In this document: one piece after another, positions 34,365 to 42,591 of the stretch
Layout of the letters: each line of letters starts with the position of its first letter
Numbering within the stretch: the first letter of the stretch is position 1
Assembly: GCA_934725535.1 (NCBI GenBank)
Contig: CAKVBV010000002.1
Location: forward strand, 15,174-79,173
Source: an uncultured Bacteroidales bacterium
GTDB taxonomy: Bacteria; Bacteroidota; Bacteroidia; Bacteroidales; Paludibacteraceae
DNA length: 64,000 nt
Direction of reading: 5' to 3'
Notes under the pieces: model-generated
What the model saw: only the letters and a program-made list of their open reading frames with translations
Told to the model about the DNA's origin: nothing
Database searches by the model: none
Position numbers and translations under genes: made by a program

Positions 34365-35915
34365 ATGAAAAAGGGTATAATGCTATGTGTACTTGCCATG
34401 CTGTTTGCTGTGGCAGAGGGTAGCAACCCGTTTACTACGGGCAGTTTTCAATTAGTAACAGATGTCTCGCAACTATCCGACTCCGACCAAATCATCATAG
34501 GCGTGAACGCTGCGGGCGTAAACAAAATCATGGGCTACTATGATGCAGACAAGTCGAAGAATAATATCCGCGCCATAGCAGGGCAATACACCGACAACCG
34601 CACACGCGTAACAGCCAACGATGATGCGACTTACACGTTGCACAAGACGGAATTGAACGGGAAGGAAGCCTTTTACATACAGGACGAAATACATTACGTG
34701 GAGGCATATCTCGTAGCCAGCGGCGGCAAGACTAAGAACGTGTTGGCAGCGTGGAACAAACTGACCGACAGCAAGACCTACGGCAACTATGGCTATTGGG
34801 ACATCAGCGTGGCTGATAATGGTGCCGCTACGATTATGAACCTCGGGAACAGCAAAGGCAAATACTTGCAGTATAATGCCAGCAACGCACTCTTTGCCTG
34901 CTACGAAACCCCAAGCAGCCAAACACCTGTGTGCATATACCGCTATGTGGCTCCGCTGGGCGACACCACCATGATACTGGTCCCGATGACAGATTTCGGG
35001 TTGGTATGCAAGACGGGCGAGCGTGCCACAGGTAGCAGGACCATCACGGTATATGCCAACGGAACAGAGGAGGATATTCGCGTGCAGTTGAAGCATGGTG
35101 CGCCGTTTGCATTGTCAACCACACAGACAGGGCACGAAGGCGGCGACATTACCATCTCTTATGATGTCGCTGACACAGGCATCTACCAAGACACGCTGCT
35201 CCTTACAAGCGGAGACATAACCGCCGAAGCCGTAATCGGGTTGCAAGTAACCAAACCAATGAAAGTGGCAGAAGCCGTACGGGCGGAGGACAATAGTACG
35301 CTATATTTGGACACTGTGGTGGTGACCAAGAAGTACGACCACTACATCTTTGTGCGCGACGCTACGGGTTCTATGCTCATCTTCGACACCGGTGATGCCG
35401 CCGGCAAACGGTATGGCAAAGATTTGGAGAACGGACACGTGCTGGTAGGTGCAACCGGTAAGTTTGTGAACTACTATGGAGTACCCGAACTGCTGCCGTC
35501 AGCCAAGTGGCGCGTACTATCCAAGCAAGTGGAATGTCTGCCTGAACGGTTTGCACAGGAGACGACACAAGGAAATGTGGACTCGGCTATGGTCTGCCGC
35601 TATATGCGCTTCGACAATGTGATGATTGACGACAACGATATGGCGACATCGGCATTGCTATCCCCCGTCAAAGCGACGGAGAACATCGGGGGCAGACTGA
35701 TCCACAATACACTGACCACATTGGATGCTATTGTGATGCTCTCGCACGACGAAGTACAGTTGTGGCTCGTCAGACAGGAGAAAGTCTCCACAGATACAGA
35801 CACCCTTTCCGCCCCTTATGACGACAGCATGCCATGCAAGAAGATTCAAGATGGAAAAGTGGTTATCATACGCGGAGGGAACACCTATTCTACCACCGGT
35901 TTGCAGATAAAATGA
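34365..35915 (+). CDS. Secreted multi-domain protein with OB-fold-like domain and short C-terminal motif
   Basis: Start ATG at 34365 gives a short signal peptide (MKKGIMLCVLAMLFAVAEGS). Of 516 residues, about 25-195 form a beta-rich domain beginning FQLVTDVSQLSDSDQIIIG, about 205-300 an Ig-like region, and about 305-415 an OB-fold-like domain (LDTVVVTKKYDHYIFVRDAT), similar in type to the one in the secreted endonuclease at 10357. The last residues, GKVVIIRGGNTYSTTGLQIK, are a loose version of the C-terminal motif at 29822 and 55508. Own promoter. Function unknown; nucleic acid or glycan binding is possible. Confidence 0.72.
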   Translation: MKKGIMLCVLAMLFAVAEGSNPFTTGSFQLVTDVSQLSDSDQIIIGVNAAGVNKIMGYYDADKSKNNIRAIAGQYTDNRTRVTANDDATYTLHKTELNGKEAFYIQDEIHYVEAYLVASGGKTKNVLAAWNKLTDSKTYGNYGYWDISVADNGAATIMNLGNSKGKYLQYNASNALFACYETPSSQTPVCIYRYVAPLGDTTMILVPMTDFGLVCKTGERATGSRTITVYANGTEEDIRVQLKHGAPFALSTTQTGHEGGDITISYDVADTGIYQDTLLLTSGDITAEAVIGLQVTKPMKVAEAVRAEDNSTLYLDTVVVTKKYDHYIFVRDATGSMLIFDTGDAAGKRYGKDLENGHVLVGATGKFVNYYGVPELLPSAKWRVLSKQVECLPERFAQETTQGNVDSAMVCRYMRFDNVMIDDNDMATSALLSPVKATENIGGRLIHNTLTTLDAIVMLSHDEVQLWLVRQEKVSTDTDTLSAPYDDSMPCKKIQDGKVVIIRGGNTYSTTGLQIK

Positions 35916-35999
35916 CACCTTTATCTACTACGCAAGCAGGATACCAAGTGTGTCCTGCTTGCGTTTTGATACCACCAGACCGGTAAAAAGCGAGTTTGA

Positions 36000-36031
36000 T
36001 TTGGGTATGTAGAAAATAAGTCGTACCTTTG
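36000..36031 (+). promoter_or_regulatory. Promoter for korA-korB
   Basis: TTTG (36000-36003), 20 bp, TACCTTTG (36024-36031). Confidence 0.85.
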
Positions 36032-36088
36032 CACCGATTTTGAGCGGCGGTCGTATGCCGATTGCCGCACCTTAAACAAAAAGATATT

Positions 36089-37948
36089 ATGCAAAAACAA
36101 AATGTAGTGGTACGCTTTTGCGGCGACTCCGGAGACGGTATGCAATTGACCGGCAACATGTTCTCCTCACTTAGTGCCATTTTAGGCAATGAGATTAGCA
36201 CCCTACCCGACTTTCCTGCCGAGATACGCGCCCCGCAAGGCACGCTGGGCGGCGTGAGCGGTTTCCAAGTGAACTTGGGTGCGGGCGTTTACACCCCCGG
36301 CGACAAAGCCGATGTGATTGTGGCTATGAACGCTGCGGCATTGAAAGTCTGCACGTTAGGCTCCAAGTTCAACCAACCCGGTGCGAAGTGGGAGGACAGC
36401 AGTTCGATGTACAAGAAGAACGCTGTGGTCATCGTGGACACCGACTCGTTCACAGACAAAGACCTCGAGAAGGCACTGTACAAGACCGACAACCCCTTCA
36501 CCGAACTCGGTATTCCCGAGAGCGTGCAAATCGTTCCGGTGGCACTGACCGCACTCACCAAAGAGAGTCTGAAGGACTCGGGCTTGGACAACAAGGCTAT
36601 CCTCAAGTCGCGCAATATGTTCGCGCTGGGTGTCGTTTGCTGGCTGTTCAACCGTCCTATCGACAAGGCTATCCACTTCCTCGAGGGCAAGTTCAAGAAG
36701 AAACCGCAACTCATCGCGCCCAATGTGAAGGTGCTGACCGACGGTTTCAACTACGGCAATAACCTCGCACTCAATATCCAGACCGTCAACGTGGAGAAGG
36801 CAGAGGACCTGCCTCACGGCAAATACACCTCCATCGCGGGCAACAAAGCCACTGCATGGGGCTTGATTGCGGCTGCCGAGAAGTGCGGCAAGCGTCTGTT
36901 CCTGGGCTCCTATCCCATCACCCCCGCCACCGACATCATGCACGAACTGGCTGCCCGTAAAGACATGGGCGTGATGGTGGTGCAAGCCGAGGACGAGATA
37001 GCAGGTGTCTGCACCGCTATCGGTGCATCGTTTGCCGGCGACCTCGCGGCTACCAGCACTTCGGGACCTGGTTTGAGTCTGAAATCCGAGGCTATCGGAT
37101 TGGCAGTGATGGCAGAGTTGCCCTTGGTGGTTATTGATGTACAGCGCGGCGGTCCCAGCACGGGTCTGCCTACCAAGACCGAACAGACCGACCTCATGCA
37201 GGCTATTTACGGTCGTAACGGCGAGTGCCCCGCAGTGGTTATGGCGGCTTCCACGTCGGCTAACTGCTTCGAGTACGCCTATATGGCTGCCAAAATCGCT
37301 TTGGAGAATATGACCCCCGTCATTCTGATGACCGACACCTATTTGGCAAACGGTACGGGCTTGTGGCGTATCCCACAACTCAGCGAACTGCCCGCTATCC
37401 ACCCGCAAGGGGTGCCCGAGGAACTCAAGGGCAAGTACAACCCTGCTCTGCGTGACGAGAACAATGTCCGCTACTGGGCTTATGCCGGTATGGAGGGCTA
37501 CGAGCACCGCAATATCGGTCTCGAGCGTGACGCACAGAAAGGCAGCATCTCCACCAACCCCGAGAACCACGAACTGATGGTTCGCGCGCGTCAAGCCAAG
37601 GTGGACCAAGTGGCTAACCGTATCCCCGAACTCCGCGTACAATGCAACGCCCAGAGCGACACGCTCCTCGTGGGCTGGGGTTCCACCGAGGGACACCTCC
37701 ACGCGGCTGCCAACGAACTGAACTGCGCACTGGCGCACTTCAACTATATCAACCCGCTGCCCAAGAACACCGCCGACGTCCTCCGCGCATACAAGCGCAT
37801 CGTCGTTTGCGAACTCAACAGCGGACAGTTTGCTAATTATCTGCGCTCAAAAATCAGCGGCGTTAACCTGCTGCAATACAACGAGATAATGGGTCAGCCA
37901 TTCGCTGTAGAGCGCATTGTGGAATACGTAAAGGGGTTAAATGACTAA
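36089..37948 (+). CDS. korA: 2-oxoacid (2-oxoglutarate):ferredoxin oxidoreductase, fused gamma-alpha subunit
   Basis: With KorB, converts a 2-oxoacid (most likely 2-oxoglutarate) and CoA to acyl-CoA, passing electrons to ferredoxin, in the cytoplasm of an anaerobe. The 619-residue protein has the gamma domain first (VRFCGDSGDGMQLTGNMFSS, about 8-27, and PDFPAEIRAP) and then the alpha pyrimidine-binding domain (GSYPITPATDIMHELA, AEDEIAGVCTAIGASFAGDL, STSGPGLSLKSEAIGLAVMA, QRGGPSTGLPTKTEQTDLMQ). Start ATG at 36089 follows an A-rich leader. Heavy use of few, GC-rich codons suggests high expression. korB follows after 11 bases. Confidence 0.93.
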   Translation: MQKQNVVVRFCGDSGDGMQLTGNMFSSLSAILGNEISTLPDFPAEIRAPQGTLGGVSGFQVNLGAGVYTPGDKADVIVAMNAAALKVCTLGSKFNQPGAKWEDSSSMYKKNAVVIVDTDSFTDKDLEKALYKTDNPFTELGIPESVQIVPVALTALTKESLKDSGLDNKAILKSRNMFALGVVCWLFNRPIDKAIHFLEGKFKKKPQLIAPNVKVLTDGFNYGNNLALNIQTVNVEKAEDLPHGKYTSIAGNKATAWGLIAAAEKCGKRLFLGSYPITPATDIMHELAARKDMGVMVVQAEDEIAGVCTAIGASFAGDLAATSTSGPGLSLKSEAIGLAVMAELPLVVIDVQRGGPSTGLPTKTEQTDLMQAIYGRNGECPAVVMAASTSANCFEYAYMAAKIALENMTPVILMTDTYLANGTGLWRIPQLSELPAIHPQGVPEELKGKYNPALRDENNVRYWAYAGMEGYEHRNIGLERDAQKGSISTNPENHELMVRARQAKVDQVANRIPELRVQCNAQSDTLLVGWGSTEGHLHAAANELNCALAHFNYINPLPKNTADVLRAYKRIVVCELNSGQFANYLRSKISGVNLLQYNEIMGQPFAVERIVEYVKGLND

Positions 37949-37959
37949 AAGGAAAAATT

Positions 37960-38991
37960 ATGGAAGCAAGTCAATTCAAAAGTGATCAATACGTTCGTTT
38001 TTGCCCCGGTTGCGGCGACCACGCCATCTGTGCAGCCCTGCAAAAAGCCATGGCACAAATAGGTGTGCCCACCTACGAAACAGTAGTCATCTCGGGTATC
38101 GGTTGTTCGAGCCGTATGCCCCACTACCTGAATACTTACGGTTTCAACACCATCCACGGTCGTGGCGGTGCAGTGGCAACGGGTGTCAAGACCAGCCACC
38201 CCGAACTCACCGTATGGCAGATGTCGGGCGACGGCGACCTTCTCGCTATCGGCGGTAACCATTTTATCCATGAGATCCGGCGCAACGTGGACCTCAATAT
38301 CTGCCTCTTCAACAACCGTATCTACGGTCTTACCAAGGGTCAGTATTCGCCCACCTCGCCCAAGGGTTTTGTCAGCAAATCCAGTCCTTTCGGCACGGTG
38401 GAGCGTCCGTTTATCCCTGCCGAGTTGGTGATGGGTGCGCGCGGCACATTCTTCGCCCGCACCCTGGATGTGGATATGCCCACCACCGTCGATTGTATGG
38501 TCAAGGCGCAGCAGCACAAGGGTGCCAGCGTCATCGAGTGCCTGGTTAACTGCGTGATTTTCAACAACGGGACCCACGCATGGATAGCAGACCGCGAGAC
38601 ACGTGCCGACCGCAGCATCGTACTCCGCCATGGCGAGAAGATGATTTTCGGCAAGAACAACGACAAGGGTCTCGCACTGGATTACAGCCAAGGACTCATG
38701 CCGCGCTTGATTGTAGTGCCGGCAGACGACCCGCGTGTCCTGACGCACGACGCCACTACCGCAGACCCCACCTTGCACCGTATGCTGGCTCTCATGGGGC
38801 AGGATATGGTTACCGATGTGCACAATGCCGAGGTTCCCAGCGAACTGCCTATCGCACTCGGCGTTATCCGCAACGTGGAGGCGGAGACCTACGACCAAGC
38901 CGTCAGCGCGCAAATCAACGAGGTGCGTGAGAAGAGCAAGGCACAGACCTTCGACCAACTCACTGCCACCCTCGAGCAGTGGGATATGTAA
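37960..38991 (+). CDS. korB: 2-oxoacid (2-oxoglutarate):ferredoxin oxidoreductase, beta subunit
   Basis: Thiamine diphosphate-binding subunit partnering KorA. The N-terminus has FCPGCGDHAICAALQKAM (cluster cysteines), then SGIGCSSRMPHY, HGRGGAVATGVK and the thiamine diphosphate motif SGDGDLLAIGGNHFIHEIRR ending in FNNRIYGLTKGQ. 343 residues is normal. Only the two subunits are in this locus; no separate ferredoxin-like delta subunit is present. A terminator follows at 39018. Confidence 0.93.
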   Translation: MEASQFKSDQYVRFCPGCGDHAICAALQKAMAQIGVPTYETVVISGIGCSSRMPHYLNTYGFNTIHGRGGAVATGVKTSHPELTVWQMSGDGDLLAIGGNHFIHEIRRNVDLNICLFNNRIYGLTKGQYSPTSPKGFVSKSSPFGTVERPFIPAELVMGARGTFFARTLDVDMPTTVDCMVKAQQHKGASVIECLVNCVIFNNGTHAWIADRETRADRSIVLRHGEKMIFGKNNDKGLALDYSQGLMPRLIVVPADDPRVLTHDATTADPTLHRMLALMGQDMVTDVHNAEVPSELPIALGVIRNVEAETYDQAVSAQINEVREKSKAQTFDQLTATLEQWDM

Positions 38992-39017
38992 TCCCTGCCC
39001 ACTCTGAACGAACGGAA

Positions 39018-39046
39018 GAGGCTGTCTAACAAGTGTAGGCAGTCTC
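39018..39046 (+). terminator. Terminator after korB
   Basis: GAGGCTGTC and GGCAGTCTC pair (with G-T pairs) across AACAAGTGTA and are followed by TTATTTTGTT. Confidence 0.75.
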
Positions 39047-39061
39047 TTATTTTGTTGGGAG

Positions 39062-39080
39062 ACGACGCGGCTCGCGTCGT
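39062..39080. repeat. 19-bp palindrome, perfect copy
   Basis: ACGACGCG-GCT-CGCGTCGT, preceded by GGGAG, in reverse orientation to the copies at 31738 and 40323. Confidence 0.8.
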
Positions 39081-39142
39081 CAAAAGCCGTCTTTTTCTGA
39101 AGAATTGGCATTCTTTTTTACTTATTAGACAGCCTCTTTTTA

Positions 39143-39328
39143 ACGTGAGTTCGATATAACGACAGAAGGAGACTTTGTTGGTCACAACGGACAACAACGA
39201 ATAAAACAACATAGTAGCCACAACAAAGAATAAACACAAATGACCAGCAATTGACCACGAATTGGCATTATCGAGGTTCTTCTGAACGGACGGCTACGCC
39301 GTATTATCACCAATTAGCCACAAATTCC
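39143..39328. repeat. Dispersed repeat A, copy 2 (about 186 bp)
   Basis: Matches 2754-2921 with an insertion of about 18 bases near 39236-39255. It lacks the left inverted arm seen at 2728. The bases from 39329 to 39523 are AT-rich and hold nothing recognisable. Confidence 0.75.
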
Positions 39329-39523
39329 TACGCTGCAATTAATACAAGCAACGTTAACCATTCTCAATCAAATTATTTTCTTTGCGTATTTGTTGTTCTC
39401 GTAGGTGTTAATGTTGACAGGAAAGGCACTATTTCACTCTGTACCAACAAGAATATATAATCAAAGATGCAGTATATATATTGTATTAAAAACGCCACAA
39501 TCTTATTAAAAACTCAAAACACA

Positions 39524-39555
39524 CTTGTATATTTCAAATATAAATAATACTTTTG
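39524..39555 (+). promoter_or_regulatory. Promoter before the radical SAM remnant
   Basis: CTTG (39524-39527), 20 bp, TACTTTTG (39548-39555), 20 bases before the ATG. Confidence 0.65.
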
Positions 39556-39574
39556 CAAACAAAACAAATATAAT

Positions 39575-39766
39575 ATGGTCGGAGTGCAACATATACGTCC
39601 CCGTATGTTAAGTATCATAACCACTTATCGATGCACGGCTTCTTGTGAGGATTGTTGTCTTAATTGCAGTCCCTCACGCAAGGAGAGATTGACTTTGGCG
39701 CAAATGGCTAACTTTATAAAAATTGTGGGGAATATAATAAAATCAACACTCATTCAAAACCTGTAA
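39575..39766 (+). pseudogene. Truncated radical SAM protein (N-terminal remnant)
   Basis: A 63-residue frame beginning MVGVQHIRPRMLSIITTYRC and continuing TASCEDCCLNCSPSRKERLT. This has the CxxxCxxC of radical SAM enzymes plus the extra CCLNCSP spacing seen in peptide-maturing types that also carry a SPASM domain. After LTLAQM the similarity stops and AT-rich codons lead to a stop. The TIM barrel and C-terminal clusters are missing, so it cannot be an active enzyme of that family. The promoter is intact. A small Cys-rich peptide made from the remnant is conceivable but unsupported. Confidence 0.65.
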
Positions 39767-39778
39767 TAATGTAATAAT

Positions 39779-40270
39779 ATGTGTAATATGAAAAAATCAC
39801 TTCGTTGTCCGTGGAGTAAATCCACAAAGATTGCCACAACAGTTATTCTGCTACTATTTGTAGGACTTGCTGCTTATTGTGTATATAGGGCGATAACGTG
39901 CCCATGTGAATCCACTCGCTATATCATAGGTGCAACAATCTTGCTTGTTGTATTGGCTATCGTATTCTGCAATATGCCTCTGAAATTAGTTATCGATGCA
40001 GATGGCATTACTATACGATTGATGGGGTATTCCATTCGTACCCCATGGGCGCAAACAGAATCTATCGAGCCATTAAATACCGAGCATCTGTCTCAAGTAT
40101 GCGGGTCTTCAGGGTTGTTCGGTCATATCGGTTTTTATCGTGATAGTCAAAAGCACACAGTGATTGGTTTCATTACGGATATGTCATCTGCCTATATTAT
40201 TCGCCGCAAAGGGAAACGTGCCATTGCGGTTTCGGCAAATGAACTGCCTACCCGTCCTATACAACAATGA
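39779..40270 (+). CDS. Membrane protein with two helices and a PH-like domain
   Basis: Two membrane helices (about residues 18-37 and 45-64, TVILLLFVGLAAYCVYRA and IIGATILLVVLAIVF) are followed by a cytoplasmic domain of about 95 residues beginning LKLVIDADGITIRLMGYSIR, with the strand order of bacterial PH-like domains. ATG codons at 39779 and 39788 are both possible; the second starts closer to the basic leader. No partner is adjacent apart from the radical SAM remnant 12 bases upstream. Function unknown. Confidence 0.65.
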   Translation: MCNMKKSLRCPWSKSTKIATTVILLLFVGLAAYCVYRAITCPCESTRYIIGATILLVVLAIVFCNMPLKLVIDADGITIRLMGYSIRTPWAQTESIEPLNTEHLSQVCGSSGLFGHIGFYRDSQKHTVIGFITDMSSAYIIRRKGKRAIAVSANELPTRPIQQ

Positions 40271-40322
40271 CAATAGGCTGTCTTCTGACAGTTCAAAAAA
40301 GGATGCCATTTCTTTACTTTTG

Positions 40323-40341
40323 ACGACGCGAGCCGCGTCGT
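40323..40341. repeat. 19-bp palindrome, perfect copy
   Basis: ACGACGCG-AGC-CGCGTCGT followed by CCCCCATGA. Confidence 0.8.
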
Positions 40342-40356
40342 CCCCCATGAAAGCAA

Positions 40357-40389
40357 GAGGCTGCCTAACAAGTACAGTTGGGCAGTCTC
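40357..40389 (+). terminator. Terminator of the GGCTGYCTAAC family
   Basis: GAGGCTGCCTAAC-N7-GTTGGGCAGTCTC forms a 13-bp stem with a few G-U pairs and is followed by CTTTGTT. It probably ends the PH-like gene transcript. Confidence 0.8.
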
Positions 40390-40493
40390 CTTTGTTAATG
40401 TGTGCTCGATGTGGCGGCGGCAAGGAAACTCCTACGCTGCAAAATCTGCGCAACTGATGTAAACACGAAGATACACAATTGATTACAAAAGAA

Positions 40494-40666
40494 AACTACC
40501 AAATCACGCCAAATCGCACCAATAAGTGACAGAAAGTGACAGAAACGCTCAATGCCCTCTGAAGATGTAGTACCTTTGCATCGTGATTCAAGGTGTTGAA
40601 TCCGGTAGGCTGCATACGTAAGCAGCCCGTGATCTTTGACGTACGAAATGTTGCCCGAGAGGGTGG
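40494..40666 (+). repeat. Dispersed repeat B, copy 2 (about 173 bp)
   Basis: Only two AAGTGACAGA units (40523-40542) but one extra CAAATCRCRC unit before them. TACCTTTG at 40571-40578 and both hairpins (40585-40602, 40608-40627) are as in copy 1. After GAGAGGGTGG the two copies diverge. The bases 40667-40805 contain a CCCAACAGG/CCTATTGGG stem but no clear terminator. Confidence 0.8.
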
Positions 40667-40805
40667 CGGAGGGAGTCCCTGTTCCCTCATCAGAGACAAA
40701 GGTGCCTCTGCGACAAACAGACAGGGATGCCGCGCGGTGGCACTATACCCCAACAGGAGATACGATGGGGATAGTATGCCTATTGGGTACGGTTGGCGGT
40801 GGTAG

Positions 40806-41972
40806 TCAGTGTTGGGGACTAAAGACTGCTCTCACTGCTGTCCTGAGCGTGTTCAGGCTACCTGTGTCGGTAGGGTGGACGCGGTTGGTGAGAAGGATGA
40901 CTGCACGTTGGTAGTCGGGGTAGAGGGTGATGCTCGTACCTGTGTAGCCTGTATGACGGAGTATGGTGAGCGGTGCACCGTGGGAGTCTGTACCTTCGTC
41001 ATCAAGCCACAACCCTGTATGGCAGGCGGCAGTGCGGGTGGTGTCAGGCAAGGACATAAACCACACAGCCCAACGGGCTACATCCTCAGCCGTGGCGAAG
41101 ATACCGGCATTGCCCGATACACCGCACATCATCACCCGTGCCAGCGGGTCATGTACCATACCGCGCAGACAGGCGGTGTCGTTGCACTCGGTAGGGGCTA
41201 TGCGCGGGAAGAGCGTATCGGAAGGCAGCCAACCCATAGCGTCGGTGTGGAGAGGGGTGTAGAGGTCCGTTGCGAGGAAAGTGTTGAGGTCAGTCCCCAC
41301 GATAGTCTCCACCACGCACTGCAAGGTGATGAAATTCAGGCACGAATAGCGGTATTTCTCGCCCACAGGAGAGAGACGGCGGCAACGGCAGACAGTATCC
41401 AACAGGAAATCCTGGCGTGAGAGGGGAACGAGAGTGGTTTCATGATGGTGGCGACGCGATAATGGCAATGCGATAGTAGTACGAGAGGTGTAGATACTGT
41501 CCAAGACACGGGCGTTCATGTACGGGGGCAAGCCAGAACGATGGGTAAGCAAATGGCGAATAGTGGCATCGGTTTGGAATGCTGGGAGATAGGTGCTGAC
41601 TTTGTCGTCTGCAGACAATCGTCCCAGCTCTATCAGCAGCAAGGTGGCAGAGCCTGCGCCAAGCGGTTTGCTGAGCGATGCAAGGTCGAAGACCGTGTTA
41701 GTAGTCATAGGTTCACACACCGGCACCACGGCACGATGACCATAAGCACGGAGGTAGGTGATACGCCCGCTATCCACCACGCAAAGCACCGCACCCGGAA
41801 TGCAACGAGTACGGTCCGTAAAGACAGAGTCCCCTGCCCCATTCACAGAATCTGACGGGTAGATAGCACTACCAATCAGACTGTCTGCACGGGCATAATC
41901 GAACCCCTCAGCATACAACGCCGAGCACAGCACACAAAGTATTAACCACAAATATCGATGCAATTTGCTCAA
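40806..41972 (-). CDS. Secreted serine hydrolase of the beta-lactamase (class C/PBP) family
   Basis: Signal peptide (MSKLHRYLWLILCVLCSALY) then a 365-residue class C-type fold. SLSKP is the Ser-x-x-Lys motif holding the nucleophile, YSCLNF stands where Tyr-x-Asn is usual and HTG (RHTGYTG) matches the third box. Such proteins are often peptidases or esterases of cell-wall or other substrates rather than beta-lactamases. The start codon is TTG at 41972: TGA lies two codons upstream in frame, and the promoter (41982-42013) places the transcript start within a few bases of it. The mRNA is therefore nearly leaderless. Confidence 0.82.
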   Translation of the reverse strand: MSKLHRYLWLILCVLCSALYAEGFDYARADSLIGSAIYPSDSVNGAGDSVFTDRTRCIPGAVLCVVDSGRITYLRAYGHRAVVPVCEPMTTNTVFDLASLSKPLGAGSATLLLIELGRLSADDKVSTYLPAFQTDATIRHLLTHRSGLPPYMNARVLDSIYTSRTTIALPLSRRHHHETTLVPLSRQDFLLDTVCRCRRLSPVGEKYRYSCLNFITLQCVVETIVGTDLNTFLATDLYTPLHTDAMGWLPSDTLFPRIAPTECNDTACLRGMVHDPLARVMMCGVSGNAGIFATAEDVARWAVWFMSLPDTTRTAACHTGLWLDDEGTDSHGAPLTILRHTGYTGTSITLYPDYQRAVILLTNRVHPTDTGSLNTLRTAVRAVFSPQH

Positions 41973-41981
41973 ATTTCACTG

Positions 41982-42013
41982 CAAATGTACTACAAAATCC
42001 GCATACACACAAT
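41982..42013 (-). promoter_or_regulatory. Promoter for the serine hydrolase gene
   Basis: Minus strand ATTG (42010-42013), 20 bp, TACATTTG (41982-41989). Confidence 0.6.
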
Positions 42014-42089
42014 AGTTCCTAAATGAATGTCAGAGACAAGTCTATCAAGATATAGTGTGGAGGGCAACCACATTGCATTAACAGGGAAT

Positions 42090-42121
42090 TTTGCGGAAGT
42101 CAATTATTTTTAGTACCTTTG
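42090..42121 (+). promoter_or_regulatory. Promoter for rsfS-ftsH
   Basis: TTTG (42090-42093), 20 bp, TACCTTTG (42114-42121). Confidence 0.85.
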
Positions 42122-42196
42122 CCGCGAGTTTGCCATATTGGCAGAACTCTGATACAACCGAGAATTGCGGCTGACAGCAGCCGACTGACAGACAAG

Positions 42197-42559
42197 ATGA
42201 AAGAAGTTTCAACCAAAAAACTATTAGATACCATTGTAGAGGGTATCCAAAACCGTAAGGGACACCGTATTGTGATTGTGGATTTGCGTCGCCTGAAAGA
42301 CGCGCCCGTGGACTATTTCGTGATAGCGGAGGGCAACTCGAACACCCAAGTGGTGGCGATAGCCGATGAGGTGGACGACCACGTGCGCACCACCACCCAC
42401 GTGCACCCGTTGGCAATCGACGGGCGCGATAACGCCGAGTGGATAGCCATGGACTATGGCACGATATTTGTCCATATCATGCAGCGGGAGCCCCGTGCGT
42501 ACTACGACATCGAGCACCTGTGGGCAGACGGCAAACTGACCGAGATACCCGAAGAGTAA
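42197..42559 (+). CDS. rsfS: Ribosomal silencing factor RsfS
   Basis: Binds ribosomal protein L14 and keeps the subunits apart when nutrients are short. The 120-residue protein starts at ATG 42197 (a longer frame reaches into the promoter) and shows the family pattern KKLLDTIVEGIQNRKGHRIV, DAPVDYFVIAEGNSNTQVVA, NAEWIAMDYGTIFVHIMQ and REYYDIEHLWAD-type ending. ftsH follows after 32 bases on the same transcript. Confidence 0.94.
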   Translation: MKEVSTKKLLDTIVEGIQNRKGHRIVIVDLRRLKDAPVDYFVIAEGNSNTQVVAIADEVDDHVRTTTHVHPLAIDGRDNAEWIAMDYGTIFVHIMQREPRAYYDIEHLWADGKLTEIPEE

Positions 42560-42591
42560 ATCCTGACATTAACTATAGAAATCAAAAAGAG

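Larger units (their letters stand above)
39015..39139. repeat. Composite inverted-repeat structure after korB
   Basis: AAGAGGCTGTCTAA (39015-39028) and its exact complement TTAGACAGCCTCTT (39126-39139) bracket 97 bases. Within it are a shorter terminator hairpin (39018-39046) and a perfect 19-bp palindrome (39062-39080). The right end abuts repeat A. Confidence 0.75.

Noticed and set aside
36356..37738. Open frame of 460 codons on the minus strand
   Set aside because: Antisense to korA, whose motifs are unmistakable. The open frame arises from its biased codon use.
39575..39766. Cys-rich secreted or antimicrobial peptide
   Set aside because: The residue pattern matches the start of a radical SAM enzyme; there is no signal peptide.
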